A DNA stretch of 64,000 nt from Sulfitobacter sp. EhC04 (GCF_001650875.1 NZ_LXYI01000025.1:28381-92380), one strand, 5' to 3'; counted from the first letter of the stretch, positions 1 to 9,061 are shown. Notes: generated by a model from the sequence alone, not told the origin. A program made the numbers and translations.

Positions 1-223
1 GCGGCGCAATATCCCCACGCCAGGGCCCATCAAGCGGCACCCCGGCGATGCTGCCATCCGGCGCATTCGGCAAGGCATCCACGCCCACGAACCAGGTGTC
101 GCCGTGACGCAGGTTGTCGGCACGGACCGCCGGGTCGTTTGCAAGGTCCAGCGCCAAGCGGTGCGCGGCCTGCGCCCAACGCAGGGTGGCAGGGTCCGGG
201 GCGAATACCCGGAACCCGCTCAC
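1..223 (-). CDS. Unknown protein, 5' part only (cut by window edge)
   Basis: About 74 N-terminal residues of a protein that runs off the left edge. It probably starts at a GTG whose last bases overlap the TGA of the TauE/SafE gene (GTGA), so the two are likely translationally coupled. The start reads VSGFRVFAPD, and a Gly/Pro-rich stretch HGDTWFVGVDALPN follows near residues 40-53. No signal peptide or membrane segment is visible. I do not recognise the family and infer no function. The reading frame is open throughout and the coupling to the upstream gene supports it being real. Confidence 0.5.
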   Translation of the reverse strand, partial: MSGFRVFAPDPATLRWAQAAHRLALDLANDPAVRADNLRHGDTWFVGVDALPNAPDGSIAGVPLDGPWRGDIAP

Positions 224-1041
224 CAGCCCAGCGCCTTGCGGATCATGTTCAGCGCCACCAGGATCAGGAACACCGAAAACACCCGTTTCAACGGTTTGGG
301 GTCCATCGCATGGGCCAGCTTGACCCCCAGCGGCGCGGTGATCAGCGTCATGGCGATCACGATGCCAAAGGCGACGAGGTTGACCGTGCCGATGGTCAAC
401 GGCGGTGCGCCTGTCGTCATCGGGACAAACAGGAAGCCGATGACCGAGGGCACCGCGATCAGCACGCCGAACCCTGCCGCCGTGGCCACCGCGCGGTGGA
501 TCGGGGTGGCATAAAGGCTCATCAGCGGCACGCCGAAACTGCCCCCCCCAATACCCATGAGTACCGACAGGAAGCCGACAGATGGCGAGAGCAGCGCGCG
601 GGTGATCCCGCGCGGCATCGCGGCCCCCAACCGCCATTCCGACCGGCCCAGCCCCATATAGAGGCCCACAACCAGCGCCAGGCCGCCAAAGATCGCCTGC
701 AAGGTGCCGGAGCGCAATTGGGAGACCAAAAGCATCCCGCAGATCGCCCCGATCACGATACCCGGTGCCCAGCCGCGCAGGATATCCCAATCGACGGCAC
801 CCTTCCGGTTATGGCTCAGCACTGACCGGACGGAGGTGACGATGATGGTTGCCAGCGAGGTCGCCAGACACATCTGCATCAGCTGCGGCCCCTCATAGCC
901 AAGGGTCTGAAAGGCATAGAAAAATGCGGGGACAAGAACGATCCCGCCACCGACGCCCAAAAGCCCTGCAAGCACGCCTGCAAAAGCGCCGATAAAGGCC
1001 AGGAGCACGCCCATCTGGATCAGCAGTATCGTGTCTGGCAT
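220..1041 (-). CDS. TauE/SafE-family anion permease
   Basis: Integral membrane protein of 273 aa, the usual TauE/SafE (DUF81) length. Family members export sulfite, sulfoacetate or related organic anions across the inner membrane. There are about eight hydrophobic segments, arranged as two related halves: residues 1-110 and 150-273. The first half carries a Gly-rich GVLAGLLGVGGG motif, and the second carries LMGIGGGSFGVP, both typical of the family. A purine-rich ribosome site (GGAGAG) precedes the ATG. It is followed by a coupled gene of unknown function and lies 27 bp downstream of dusA on the same strand. Nothing nearby fixes the substrate. Confidence 0.85.
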   Translation of the reverse strand: MPDTILLIQMGVLLAFIGAFAGVLAGLLGVGGGIVLVPAFFYAFQTLGYEGPQLMQMCLATSLATIIVTSVRSVLSHNRKGAVDWDILRGWAPGIVIGAICGMLLVSQLRSGTLQAIFGGLALVVGLYMGLGRSEWRLGAAMPRGITRALLSPSVGFLSVLMGIGGGSFGVPLMSLYATPIHRAVATAAGFGVLIAVPSVIGFLFVPMTTGAPPLTIGTVNLVAFGIVIAMTLITAPLGVKLAHAMDPKPLKRVFSVFLILVALNMIRKALGW

Positions 1042-1068
1042 GGGGTCTCTCCTTCTTGACGCCCCCTG

Positions 1069-2079
1069 CTACACCGCCTGCGCCTGCTGCGCCAGCGCCT
1101 CTATCTCTTCCAGCGCCTGAACCACCAGTTCGGGGCCTGCGCTCGGCTTGCTGACCCCTTCGGACAGGCTGCGCCGCCAGCCGCGCGCACCGGGGCGGCC
1201 CGCGAAAAGGCCCAGCATGTGCCGGGTGATCTGGTTCAGCCGCCCGCCCTTGACCAGATGCGCCTCGATATAGGGCAGCATGTCATGGACAGCCTGTTCC
1301 GGCGTGCTGTCCGGGCCTGCGCCAAAGATCCGCCGGTCCGCCGCGCAAAGAAGGTCGGCGGGGCTGTGATAGGCGGCGCGCCCGACCATGACGCCGTCCA
1401 GGCCCCCGCCCAGAAACGCCTCCGCCTGATCCAAAGAAGTGATGCCACCGTTGACCGAGATGTGCAGGTTCGGAAAATATTCCTTCATCAGGTGCACAAG
1501 CGGGTAGTCCAGCGGCGGGATGTCGCGGTTCTCCTTGGGGCTGAGCCCCTGCAGCCAGGCCTTGCGGGCATGAATGCTGACGCGGGTGCACCCGGCAGCC
1601 ACAATCCGGGCAAGGAAATCCGGCAGGACATCCCGTGGTTCCTGATCGTCAACGCCGATGCGGCATTTGACCGTCACCTCCACGTCCACCGCCGCCTGCA
1701 TTTCGGCCACGCAATCTGCCACACGGGCCGGGTCCTTCATCAGCACCGCGCCAAAGGTGCCCGATTGCACCCGGTCAGAGGGGCAACCGCAATTGAGGTT
1801 GATCTCATCATATCCCGCATCCGCCCCCAGCCGCGCCGCCTGTGCCAGTTCGCGCGCGTCGGAGCCGCCAAGTTGCAGGGCAACGGGGTGTTCACTGACG
1901 TCATGTTCCAACAGATGCACCGCCCCGCCCCGCACCAGCGCAGGTGCGGTCACCATCTCGGTATACAGCAGCGCCCGCCCGCTCAGCAGCCGGTGCAGGT
2001 AACGGCAATGGCGGTCGGTCCAATCCATCATGGGGGCGGTGGACAATCGCGCTGCCGCACTGGCTGCGTTGTTGGGCAT
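1069..2079 (-). CDS. dusA: tRNA-dihydrouridine(20/20a) synthase DusA
   Basis: Flavoprotein of 336 aa that reduces uridine to dihydrouridine in the tRNA D-loop. The TIM-barrel start has the FMN-site sequence APMMDWTDRHCRY, typical of DusA. The catalytic cysteine lies in NLNCGCPSDRVQSG (C99 of that motif), followed by VTVKCRIGVD and SIHARKAWLQGLSPKENR, the DusA-specific tRNA and FMN contact regions. NGGI and DGVMVGRAAY bind the flavin phosphate. Length and motif order match full-length DusA. A GGAG site 8 nt before the ATG supports the start. It seems to be the first gene of a small leftward unit with the TauE/SafE gene. Confidence 0.95.
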   Translation of the reverse strand: MPNNAASAAARLSTAPMMDWTDRHCRYLHRLLSGRALLYTEMVTAPALVRGGAVHLLEHDVSEHPVALQLGGSDARELAQAARLGADAGYDEINLNCGCPSDRVQSGTFGAVLMKDPARVADCVAEMQAAVDVEVTVKCRIGVDDQEPRDVLPDFLARIVAAGCTRVSIHARKAWLQGLSPKENRDIPPLDYPLVHLMKEYFPNLHISVNGGITSLDQAEAFLGGGLDGVMVGRAAYHSPADLLCAADRRIFGAGPDSTPEQAVHDMLPYIEAHLVKGGRLNQITRHMLGLFAGRPGARGWRRSLSEGVSKPSAGPELVVQALEEIEALAQQAQAV

Positions 2080-2402
2080 TCTTCACTCTCCTGTGGTCCG
2101 CGACCCGGTTCTGCGTGCTTGTTGCACACATACTGCACAGGAATTGGGGCAGTCCAGCCCCCCGCAAGGCAAGACTGGGAAACGGCGGCTATTGGGGGGA
2201 TATGCAATCTTGGTGACCCACTCTATCGCACAGCCTCGGTGCCGGGCGCGGACCTATGTTGCGCGCGGTTATCAATGCCGCGAACTTTGATAACCTGTCA
2301 CGCCAGCGTCCGGCCTTTGACCTGAGGCAGACCCCATCGCCAACGTCCCGAGAGCACGTCGCGCGGCAAGGTATTGGCGGTTCAAGTTTGAGGCCGGACG
2401 CC
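2080..2402. other. Intergenic region of about 320 bp, no gene seen
   Basis: This lies between the start of dusA and the end of the flotillin-like gene. Short open frames in it show no ribosome site or family motif. The only clear structure is an inverted repeat with 9-bp arms, listed separately. It must hold the dusA promoter, but I see no convincing -35/-10 pair. Confidence 0.5.
2267..2295. repeat. Inverted repeat GGTTATCAA-N11-TTGATAACC
   Basis: Perfect 9-bp arms separated by 11 nt, about 190 bp upstream of dusA and 108 bp beyond the flotillin stop codon. The AT-rich arms and the lack of a T-tract argue against a standard Rho-independent terminator. An operator for an unknown dimeric regulator, or an mRNA 3' hairpin of the long operon, are both possible. 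Confidence 0.5.
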
Positions 2403-3965
2403 TTAGCTCTTGTCGTCAGCTTCTTCGGCGTCTTTCTTAAGTGCAGTATCCAGATTGACGCCAATACTGTCTCCCAGCTTTTTCAGCGCGGGCAATGAAA
2501 TGGCCATGTCCATGATTGCGTCGACCGTCTGATTGATGGGTGAGGCCGCCCCCCTATCACCGGATCTCTCAAGTCCGGTGATGTGGTTGATCGAAATCCC
2601 GTTGATCTTTTCTGCCGGCTTCACCATTTCAGCAAGAATTTGTGGCAAGGCATTCAGCCGCGCCAATTCCAACGCCATCTTGACCTGCGCCTCGGAACGG
2701 GCATTTTCTGCGCTGATCTGCGCAAGGTTCGCTTCCGTTTCGGCCAGTTTCATGGCCTTGAGAGCTTCAGCCTCTTCGCGTTTGGCTGCGGTCTTGTCGG
2801 CAGCAGTGGCCTTATCGCTTGCTGCGGCGATCTTGGCGCGCGCGGCTGTGGCTTCGGCCTGTTCTTGTGCTGCGATCAGGGCGAGCGCCTTGCGCCTTTC
2901 AGCTTCTGCCATCTGGCGGGCGGTATGCACGGCTTCCGCGGCCGTCACAGCGGCAATGCGTGCCGTATCCGCTTCGGCATGCGCACGGCTTCCTTCCTGG
3001 GACTTTGCGGAAAAGGAAATTGCGCGATCCTGTTCCGCGACTTCGATGGCCAGCGCTTGCGCTATTTCCGCGACGCGCAGTGTCTGTTCCTTGGCAATAT
3101 CTGCCGAAGCGATGTCTTGCTCCATCTGAATGCGCGCCTGCGCAGCAGAGCGTTCGCTGTCAGCCTTGCGTGCGGCGATTTCAGAAAGCTGTGCTGCAAT
3201 CAGTGTTTCTACTTCCTGCGTTTGCGCGATTTCGGCACGGCGCTGTTCAAGATTGATTTCCAGTTTGCGGCGCGCGGATTCCATCGCAGCGCGCGCGACA
3301 CTGACCTGGCTGTCTCCTTCAATTTCGGCCCGTTCTTTTTTGGATTGCGCAATCACCTCAGCAAGTTTCCGCATCCCCACAGCGTTAAAGGCGTTGTTTT
3401 CATCCAGCGCGGCAAATGGGGTCTGGTCAAGCGCCGTAAGCGACACTGAATCAAGCTGCAAACCATAATTGGCGAGCGTATCCGTCAGGGCCTCGCGCAC
3501 CTGTTTGACAAAGCTGGCACGGGTCTCGTGCAATTCATCCATGGTCATCTGCGCGGCAACCGAACGCAGCGCATCAATCATCATTCCGTCGATCAGATTT
3601 TTCAGCTGATCGGGTTGGAACACCCGCTGCCCCAAGGTCTGCGCCGCCCGCGTGATCGCGTCCTCGCTGGGGGTCACGCTGGCGAAAAACTCAGCGCCGA
3701 CATCGACGCGCAGGCGGTCCTTGGTGATAAGGGATAATTCTCCCGACCGGGTCACGTCCATGCGCAGGGTTTGCATGTTGACGCGGTTGATCTCGTGGAA
3801 ATAGGGGATCGCCAGGATACCCCCGTCGATAATCACACGGCGGCCGCTCAGACCGGTGCGCACAAGGGCGACCTCGTTCGTGGCGCGTTGGTAGAACGAC
3901 GCGGCAAGCGCGATGACGATTGCCGCGACAACCAGTATGATGATGATCCAAGCCAGTGCTGACAT
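2403..3965 (-). CDS. Flotillin-like SPFH-domain membrane protein
   Basis: Flotillin-family protein of 520 aa. A hydrophobic N-terminal anchor (residues 3-24, SALAWIIIILVVAA...) is followed by an SPFH domain (about 30-200), then a long Ala/Glu/Lys-rich coiled coil (about 200-430) rich in EA and AE repeats, and a C-terminal tail. The family forms large oligomers on the inner membrane and organises membrane microdomains. The AAGGAGGG ribosome site overlaps the TAA of the preceding SDR gene, so this looks like the last gene of the aromatic-alcohol operon and is translated with it. No NfeD partner is visible. A role in protecting the membrane from aromatic substrates is only a guess. Confidence 0.85.
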   Translation of the reverse strand: MSALAWIIIILVVAAIVIALAASFYQRATNEVALVRTGLSGRRVIIDGGILAIPYFHEINRVNMQTLRMDVTRSGELSLITKDRLRVDVGAEFFASVTPSEDAITRAAQTLGQRVFQPDQLKNLIDGMMIDALRSVAAQMTMDELHETRASFVKQVREALTDTLANYGLQLDSVSLTALDQTPFAALDENNAFNAVGMRKLAEVIAQSKKERAEIEGDSQVSVARAAMESARRKLEINLEQRRAEIAQTQEVETLIAAQLSEIAARKADSERSAAQARIQMEQDIASADIAKEQTLRVAEIAQALAIEVAEQDRAISFSAKSQEGSRAHAEADTARIAAVTAAEAVHTARQMAEAERRKALALIAAQEQAEATAARAKIAAASDKATAADKTAAKREEAEALKAMKLAETEANLAQISAENARSEAQVKMALELARLNALPQILAEMVKPAEKINGISINHITGLERSGDRGAASPINQTVDAIMDMAISLPALKKLGDSIGVNLDTALKKDAEEADDKS

Positions 3966-3978
3966 GTTGTCGCCCTCC

Positions 3979-4785
3979 TTATGATGACAGCCCGTGCATG
4001 TCGCACAGGATGTTCGGTGACATGCCGCCGTCGGCGGGAATATTGGTGCCGCGGATCCAAGATGTCATGTCTGACAACAGGAAGGCGACGATAGGTGCAA
4101 GATCTTGCGGCGAGCCGGGACGATCCATGACGCGGGCGTCCTCTTCGGCGCGTGCGCCAAGCGTTTCAAGAAAATCACCCAGGATGGGGGTATCGACCGG
4201 CCCGGGACTGACAGCGTTCATCCGGATGCCACGGTCCCTCCAGGTCCAACGGTTTTGCATGGTCCAGGCAATCAGCGCCTCTTTGGAAAAGAAATAGCTG
4301 CGCCCGCCTGCGTTGGTGATCTGCTGATCTGCGGCAAAGCGCGCGGCATCATCCACATGCACGCCTTCACTGGCCCGGATGGCAGGAATAGAGTCCGGCC
4401 AGCCGAATCCCGCAAGCGATGCAAGGTTCACGATGCTGGCACCATCATTCAATTTCGGCAGCAGACCAAGCGTCAGATGCTTGAGCCCGAAGAGATTGAC
4501 GGCGAGCACCTTTTCCGCAGGTGCAGTGGGCGGCAGGCCTGCAATATTGGCAATCCCGTCGATACCCTTGGGCAGCACGTCAACCAAGGCGTCAATCGTG
4601 GCGCCATCAGACAAATCCGCGCGGTAGAACTCTTCGACATGATCAAACCGTTTGGTCACATCAATGCCCAGCACCTTCGCCCCCATCGCGGTGCAGACAC
4701 GCGCGGTTTCCAGCCCGATCCCCGATGCGGACCCGGTCACGACGATTGTCTTTCCCTTCAGCAGGGGTGCGCGTTCCCAACTCAT
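3979..4785 (-). CDS. SDR oxidoreductase, coniferyl-alcohol dehydrogenase-like
   Basis: Classical SDR of 268 aa. It has the cofactor motif TGSASGIG near residue 19, an NIAG-type loop, and the active-site pair NLASLAGF (Ser) and SYFFSKEAL (YxxxK). The insertion before the Tyr and the ending PADGGMSPN resemble the CalA/3-alpha-hydroxysteroid dehydrogenase subgroup that oxidises coniferyl alcohol to coniferyl aldehyde. I chose the ATG 1 nt after the aldehyde dehydrogenase stop; longer versions would overlap that gene. Its place between an aldehyde dehydrogenase and a flotillin gene, downstream of an ABC importer, supports an alcohol-oxidising step. The exact substrate is inferred from family memory. 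Confidence 0.75.
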   Translation of the reverse strand: MSWERAPLLKGKTIVVTGSASGIGLETARVCTAMGAKVLGIDVTKRFDHVEEFYRADLSDGATIDALVDVLPKGIDGIANIAGLPPTAPAEKVLAVNLFGLKHLTLGLLPKLNDGASIVNLASLAGFGWPDSIPAIRASEGVHVDDAARFAADQQITNAGGRSYFFSKEALIAWTMQNRWTWRDRGIRMNAVSPGPVDTPILGDFLETLGARAEEDARVMDRPGSPQDLAPIVAFLLSDMTSWIRGTNIPADGGMSPNILCDMHGLSS

Positions 4786-4786
4786 C

Positions 4787-6253
4787 TCAAAACACCGGCG
4801 GGTAGGGGCGATCGCCACGATCGAGCGTGATCCAGCGCGTTTCGGTAAATGTTTCCATCGACCATTTCCCCCCATGCTTTCCGACGCCCGATGCTTTGCT
4901 GCCACCGAAAGGTACATGCGGTTCGTCGTTCACGGACGAACAGTTGACATGGCACATGCCCGTTTCCAGCTTGCGTGACATCTCAAGCGCGCGATTTTCA
5001 TCACGTGTAATGATCCCGGAACTCAGCCCGTATTCGGTGTCATTGTTCAGCGCAATGGCCTCGGCATCCGTACGAAACGGAGCCACAACCGCAACGGGGC
5101 CGAATGTTTCGTCCTGCCACACGGCCATGTCAGGGGTGACATTGGTCAGGATCGTCGGTTCCACATAGCGGTCCCAGACCCGTCCACCCAGCACGGCCTT
5201 AGCACCCTTGGACAGCGCATCCTCGATTTGAAACTTCACCCGTTCGACCTGCCGATCATTGATCAACGGGCCGATCACATTGGACTCGTCCGCAGTATCA
5301 CCGGTTTTCAGCGTGGCCGCGCGGGCCACGAACTGGCGCAGGAATTCGGGATAGATGCTTTCGTGGACCAGCACCTTTTCCACCGACATGCAGATTTGCC
5401 CCTGATGCATGAAGCTGCCGAAACTCGCGGCGGCTGTCGCGCGGTCCATGTCGGCGTCTTCCAGCACGATCAGGCTGTCCTTGCCGCCCAGCTCGACGCA
5501 AGCCTTTTTCAGATGCGCCCCGGCCTTGGCCATGATCTGACGCCCGATGGGGGTGGACCCGGTAAAGGAAATCCCCTTGACGACAGGGCTCTCAACCATC
5601 TCGTCGCCCATTTCTGACACGCGGTCGCGCGAGCAGGTGATGACGTTGAACACACCTTTGGGGATGCCAGCCTCTTCCATGATTTCGGCGAAATACAGCC
5701 CCCCCGCATAGGGGGTATCCTCGGATGGTTTCAACACAATCGTGTTGCCCGCAGCCAGTGCAAAGGCAAAGCCGCGCGATGACAGAATGCCGGGCATGTT
5801 CCACGGGCTGATCACGCTGACCACGCCCATCGGGACACGTTCCACCATCGACACCTTACCGTGTTGCGACGGCAGCATTTCCCCGATGGCGTTGTAGCAC
5901 ATGGCAGCTGCGGCGCGGAAAACTTCCGGGACGTAACCTGCCTCGAACATCCCCTTGCCGAACCAACCGCCTCCTTCGGACCGGACTGCGTCGACAAAAT
6001 CCATCTTGCGCCGTTCCCAGACATCCGCAGCCTTCAGCAAGATACGGGCGCGGTCCTGAAAATGCAGCGCAGCCCATGCCGGAAAGGCAGCCTTGGCCGC
6101 ATCAATCGCCGTGCGTGTTTCCATGCGCCCCCCGTCGGGGATCTGCGCCCAGACGGCACCGGTCGAGGGGTTGATGTCGTCAAACAAGCGGCTAGATGTC
6201 ACCCAGTCCCCGCCGATGAACATGCCTTTGATATGGTTGTGTGAATCGAGCAT
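4787..6253 (-). CDS. NAD(P)-dependent aldehyde dehydrogenase (aromatic aldehyde type)
   Basis: Full-length ALDH superfamily enzyme of 488 aa that oxidises an aldehyde to its acid. It has SPWNMP in the cofactor-binding half, FTGSTPIGR, the general base Glu in CVELGGKDS, and the catalytic Cys in QGQICMS. The FNQGQICMS-like context is common in vanillin, benzaldehyde and salicylaldehyde dehydrogenases. The ATG one base after the livF stop has an AAAGGA site made from the last codons of livF. Upstream in-frame ATGs lie inside livF and are rejected. The adjacent SDR would supply the aldehyde, so coniferyl aldehyde or a related aromatic aldehyde is a fair guess. Confidence 0.88.
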   Translation of the reverse strand: MLDSHNHIKGMFIGGDWVTSSRLFDDINPSTGAVWAQIPDGGRMETRTAIDAAKAAFPAWAALHFQDRARILLKAADVWERRKMDFVDAVRSEGGGWFGKGMFEAGYVPEVFRAAAAMCYNAIGEMLPSQHGKVSMVERVPMGVVSVISPWNMPGILSSRGFAFALAAGNTIVLKPSEDTPYAGGLYFAEIMEEAGIPKGVFNVITCSRDRVSEMGDEMVESPVVKGISFTGSTPIGRQIMAKAGAHLKKACVELGGKDSLIVLEDADMDRATAAASFGSFMHQGQICMSVEKVLVHESIYPEFLRQFVARAATLKTGDTADESNVIGPLINDRQVERVKFQIEDALSKGAKAVLGGRVWDRYVEPTILTNVTPDMAVWQDETFGPVAVVAPFRTDAEAIALNNDTEYGLSSGIITRDENRALEMSRKLETGMCHVNCSSVNDEPHVPFGGSKASGVGKHGGKWSMETFTETRWITLDRGDRPYPPVF

Positions 6254-6254
6254 T

Positions 6255-7406
6255 CTATTTCCTTTCAAAGCCGGTGCCATCGGGCTGGCGGCGATAGACT
6301 TCCACGCGGGGTGCCCGGTAGACTTCAATCACAGGAGGCGGTTTTGGCTCTGGTGATCTGTCTTGGGTCGGGGCGGTTGCGGATGGTTTGGGTATTGCGG
6401 GCGCTTTGGTGCGTTTGCGGGCTTCGATCGCGCCACGTTCAATTCTGGAGAGCGTCGCAGACAAGCGGTCTTGCGGGATTTCGGCGCTTGGCCCGTGACC
6501 GGTGGCAGGCCGCGTTTGCGCCACCGCATCACCGCTTTGACGGCTGGCTGCGGCAACTAGGTCGGCCACGGACCGGCCAAGGATCGCATCCGCCGACTGG
6601 GTTTGCTGGCTACGTGGTCGGATCTCAACGGCCGGAACCAAGGGTTCATAAATATCCGCAGCCTGCGCCGGTGTGGCGGTTGCCCCGGCGCTGCCAACAC
6701 CCAGATAGGCCGCCTGAACTGCCGGATCGCGCATCAGGTTGGCGGCGCTGTCCTCATGCACCACATGGGCGTTTTCAATCAGATAGCCCCGGTCCGCAAT
6801 GGCCAGCGACTGTTTGGCATTCTGTTCCACCATCAGCACGCCAATCCCCAGATCGCGGACGCGGGTAAGGTTTTGAAACAGCTCCTTTGACAACAACGGC
6901 GACAACCCCAGCGAAGGTTCGTCCAACGTCAGGATCGCCGGGTTCGACATCATCGCGCGGCCAATGGCGACCATCTGTTGCTCGCCGCCGGACATGGTGC
7001 CGACGATCTGTTTTGCACGCTCGCGCAGCTTGGGAAACAGACCATAGACTCGCTCCAGCGTCATCTTTTCGTCGTCCCGCGCCCGTGATGAATAGGCCCC
7101 GAGCGTCAGGTTTTCGCGCACGGTCAGGTCCGGAAAAACGCCACGGCCCTCGGGCACAAGTGCCAGTCCTGCATCGACGATCCTGTTTGCAGGCAGTCCC
7201 GCCAGATCGGCCCCGTCAAGCAGGATGCTGCCCGCAACCACCCCTTCGCAGATCCCGCTCGCTGCCTTTAGCAAGGTCGACTTGCCCGCCCCGTTGGCAC
7301 CAAGGATGACCACGATTTCGCCCTTGGCGACGTTGACGGATGCCTTTTCGAGCGCGCGGTGCTGGCCGTAGTGGACGGTGACGTCATGGAGTTCAAGCAT
7401 CGTCAT
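6255..7406 (-). CDS. livF: LivF-type ABC ATPase with long C-terminal extension
   Basis: ATP-binding subunit of a branched-chain-amino-acid-type (HAAT) importer. It has Walker A GANGAGKST (residues 36-44), the signature MSGGEQQ, Walker B ILTLDEPSLGL, and the LivF-typical end AAYLGVG at about residue 238. Normal LivF proteins stop there at about 235 aa. This one continues for roughly 145 residues that are rich in Pro, Ala, Arg and Gln with no clear domain, ending VEVYRRQPDGTGFERK. The start overlaps the livG end by 14 nt (MTML; a second ATG lies 6 nt further in). The tail's last codons form the ribosome site of the next gene. Confidence 0.9.
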   Translation of the reverse strand: MTMLELHDVTVHYGQHRALEKASVNVAKGEIVVILGANGAGKSTLLKAASGICEGVVAGSILLDGADLAGLPANRIVDAGLALVPEGRGVFPDLTVRENLTLGAYSSRARDDEKMTLERVYGLFPKLRERAKQIVGTMSGGEQQMVAIGRAMMSNPAILTLDEPSLGLSPLLSKELFQNLTRVRDLGIGVLMVEQNAKQSLAIADRGYLIENAHVVHEDSAANLMRDPAVQAAYLGVGSAGATATPAQAADIYEPLVPAVEIRPRSQQTQSADAILGRSVADLVAAASRQSGDAVAQTRPATGHGPSAEIPQDRLSATLSRIERGAIEARKRTKAPAIPKPSATAPTQDRSPEPKPPPVIEVYRAPRVEVYRRQPDGTGFERK

Positions 7407-8124
7407 CTCCCAGATAGGCACGAATGACTTCCTTGTCGGACAAGACTTGCGTCGGCGTGCCTTCTGCAATCTTTGTGCCTGCGGCCATGACCACGCAGCG
7501 GTCGCAAAGCGACCGGATTGCATCCATCACATGTTCCACCAGAATGATCGTGCGCCCCTCGTCGCGCAGCGATTTGATCAGTGTGATCCCGATTTGCAAT
7601 TCCGTCGGGTTCAACCCGGCCAGCCATTCATCCAGCAGCAGAACCTTGGGGTCGCTCGCCAGGGTGCGTGCCAGTTCAACCCGCTTGGTATCAATATAGG
7701 TCAATTGGCGCAGGGGCATATCCCCTTTGCCACCAAGGCCCACCTTATCCAGCAGATGTTCGGCATGATCATGCGCGTCATGCCCCCAACGACGGCGGTG
7801 ACCAAAGACTGCACCGGCAATGACATTCTCGCGCACGTTCATCGACGGCAGCAGGCGCACAAGCTGGAATGTGCGGCTGACCCCTTTGCGGTTGATTGTC
7901 TGCGCGGGCAGGCCAGAAATCGGACTGCCCCACAGTGACACGGTGCCGGAGGTCAGCGGCAAAGCACCCGATACAAGGTTCAAAGTTGTCGATTTGCCAG
8001 AACCATTTGGCCCTAGCAATCCAACCACCTCGCGCTCGGCTACGTCAAAGTCCATCGCATTGACCGCCACCAGACCGCCAAAGCGTTTCGTGACACCGCG
8101 CAGGGACAGAACGGGATTTACCAT
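7393..8124 (-). CDS. livG: LivG-type ABC ATPase
   Basis: Second ATPase of the HAAT importer, 243 aa. Walker A GPNGSGKST, a variant signature region around PLRQLTYIDTKRVELAR, Walker B KVLLLDEWLAGLNPTE and the switch His in ILVEHVMD are all in place. The signature is weaker than the usual LSGGQ: 'LTYIDTKR' stands there, as happens in some LivG proteins. The ATG starts 1 nt after the livM stop; longer in-frame starts fall inside livM. It should pair with LivF to energise the LivHM permease. Confidence 0.9.
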   Translation of the reverse strand: MVNPVLSLRGVTKRFGGLVAVNAMDFDVAEREVVGLLGPNGSGKSTTLNLVSGALPLTSGTVSLWGSPISGLPAQTINRKGVSRTFQLVRLLPSMNVRENVIAGAVFGHRRRWGHDAHDHAEHLLDKVGLGGKGDMPLRQLTYIDTKRVELARTLASDPKVLLLDEWLAGLNPTELQIGITLIKSLRDEGRTIILVEHVMDAIRSLCDRCVVMAAGTKIAEGTPTQVLSDKEVIRAYLGDDDA

Positions 8125-8125
8125 G

Positions 8126-9061
8126 TTACGCCCCTTCCCTTGCGTTGAGCCGGTGCAGAATCTTGCCCAGCAAGCCGACAAAGCCGCCGGGCAGCAGATA
8201 GACGATCACCAGAAATGCGATGCCGATGACCAGCGTGGTCTGGTTGGGGAAATTGGACGACACGGCCTCTAACAGAAAGGTGAAGGGTATCACGCCGACC
8301 AGCGGCCCCCACAGGCGCGATGCGCCGCCCAGCAAGGCCATGATCACCACCTGAAACGACAGGATCGGCGCAAAGGCCAGCGACGGTTCGATATAGACAT
8401 AGCGCGGCGCAAGGATGGCCCCGGTCATCGCCGCGACCGCACCGGGCAGCATGAACAGCAGCACCTTCGCGCGGGCGGTGTTGATCCCGGAATGGGCCGC
8501 GACGGTTTCATCATCGCCAATGACCCGCAGGGCAAAGCCAAGGCGCGACCGCCCGATCAGCCAGCCCGTCAGAAACACCGCCGCAGCCAACCCAAGGAGC
8601 CACCAATAGATGCCTGCTTCGTCCAGATCGGTCAGGACATAAAGCCCCTTTTGCCCGGTGTTGTTCTGCACCCAGGTGATGGATTGCCGCACCAGTTCGG
8701 CCAGTCCCAGTGTGAAGATCACGAAATAGACGCCCGACAATCGCAGCGTCGCCAGACCCACAAGCGCGGCCAGCACCGCGCCGATCAGACCGGCAATGGC
8801 GACCAGCGACCAGAACGGCAGCGCATCAATGCCCAGCCCCGTCACATAGGTCCCCACACCAAAGAAAGCGGCGGTGGCAAGGCTGATGTAATGGGTCGGC
8901 CCAGAAAACAGCGCCCAGGATGTGGCAAGGGTTGTGAACATTGCGATCGTGACGCCAAGTCCCAGCCAATAACCATTGTCGCCCAAAGGCAGCAGCGCAC
9001 AGATCGCGAGGGCCGCCGCCGCAAGGATCAGGTTGCGGATATCGGTTTTGGTCAGGCTCAT
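8126..9061 (-). CDS. livM: LivM-type ABC permease
   Basis: Integral membrane permease of 311 aa with about nine or ten hydrophobic segments. The conserved LivM cytoplasmic loop is present as GRSRLGFALRVIGDDETVAAHSGIN, where the EAA-like helix meets the ATPase. Its start overlaps the livH stop (ATGA), so the two are coupled. It forms the heterodimeric channel with LivH in the inner membrane. Confidence 0.92.
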   Translation of the reverse strand: MSLTKTDIRNLILAAAALAICALLPLGDNGYWLGLGVTIAMFTTLATSWALFSGPTHYISLATAAFFGVGTYVTGLGIDALPFWSLVAIAGLIGAVLAALVGLATLRLSGVYFVIFTLGLAELVRQSITWVQNNTGQKGLYVLTDLDEAGIYWWLLGLAAAVFLTGWLIGRSRLGFALRVIGDDETVAAHSGINTARAKVLLFMLPGAVAAMTGAILAPRYVYIEPSLAFAPILSFQVVIMALLGGASRLWGPLVGVIPFTFLLEAVSSNFPNQTTLVIGIAFLVIVYLLPGGFVGLLGKILHRLNAREGA

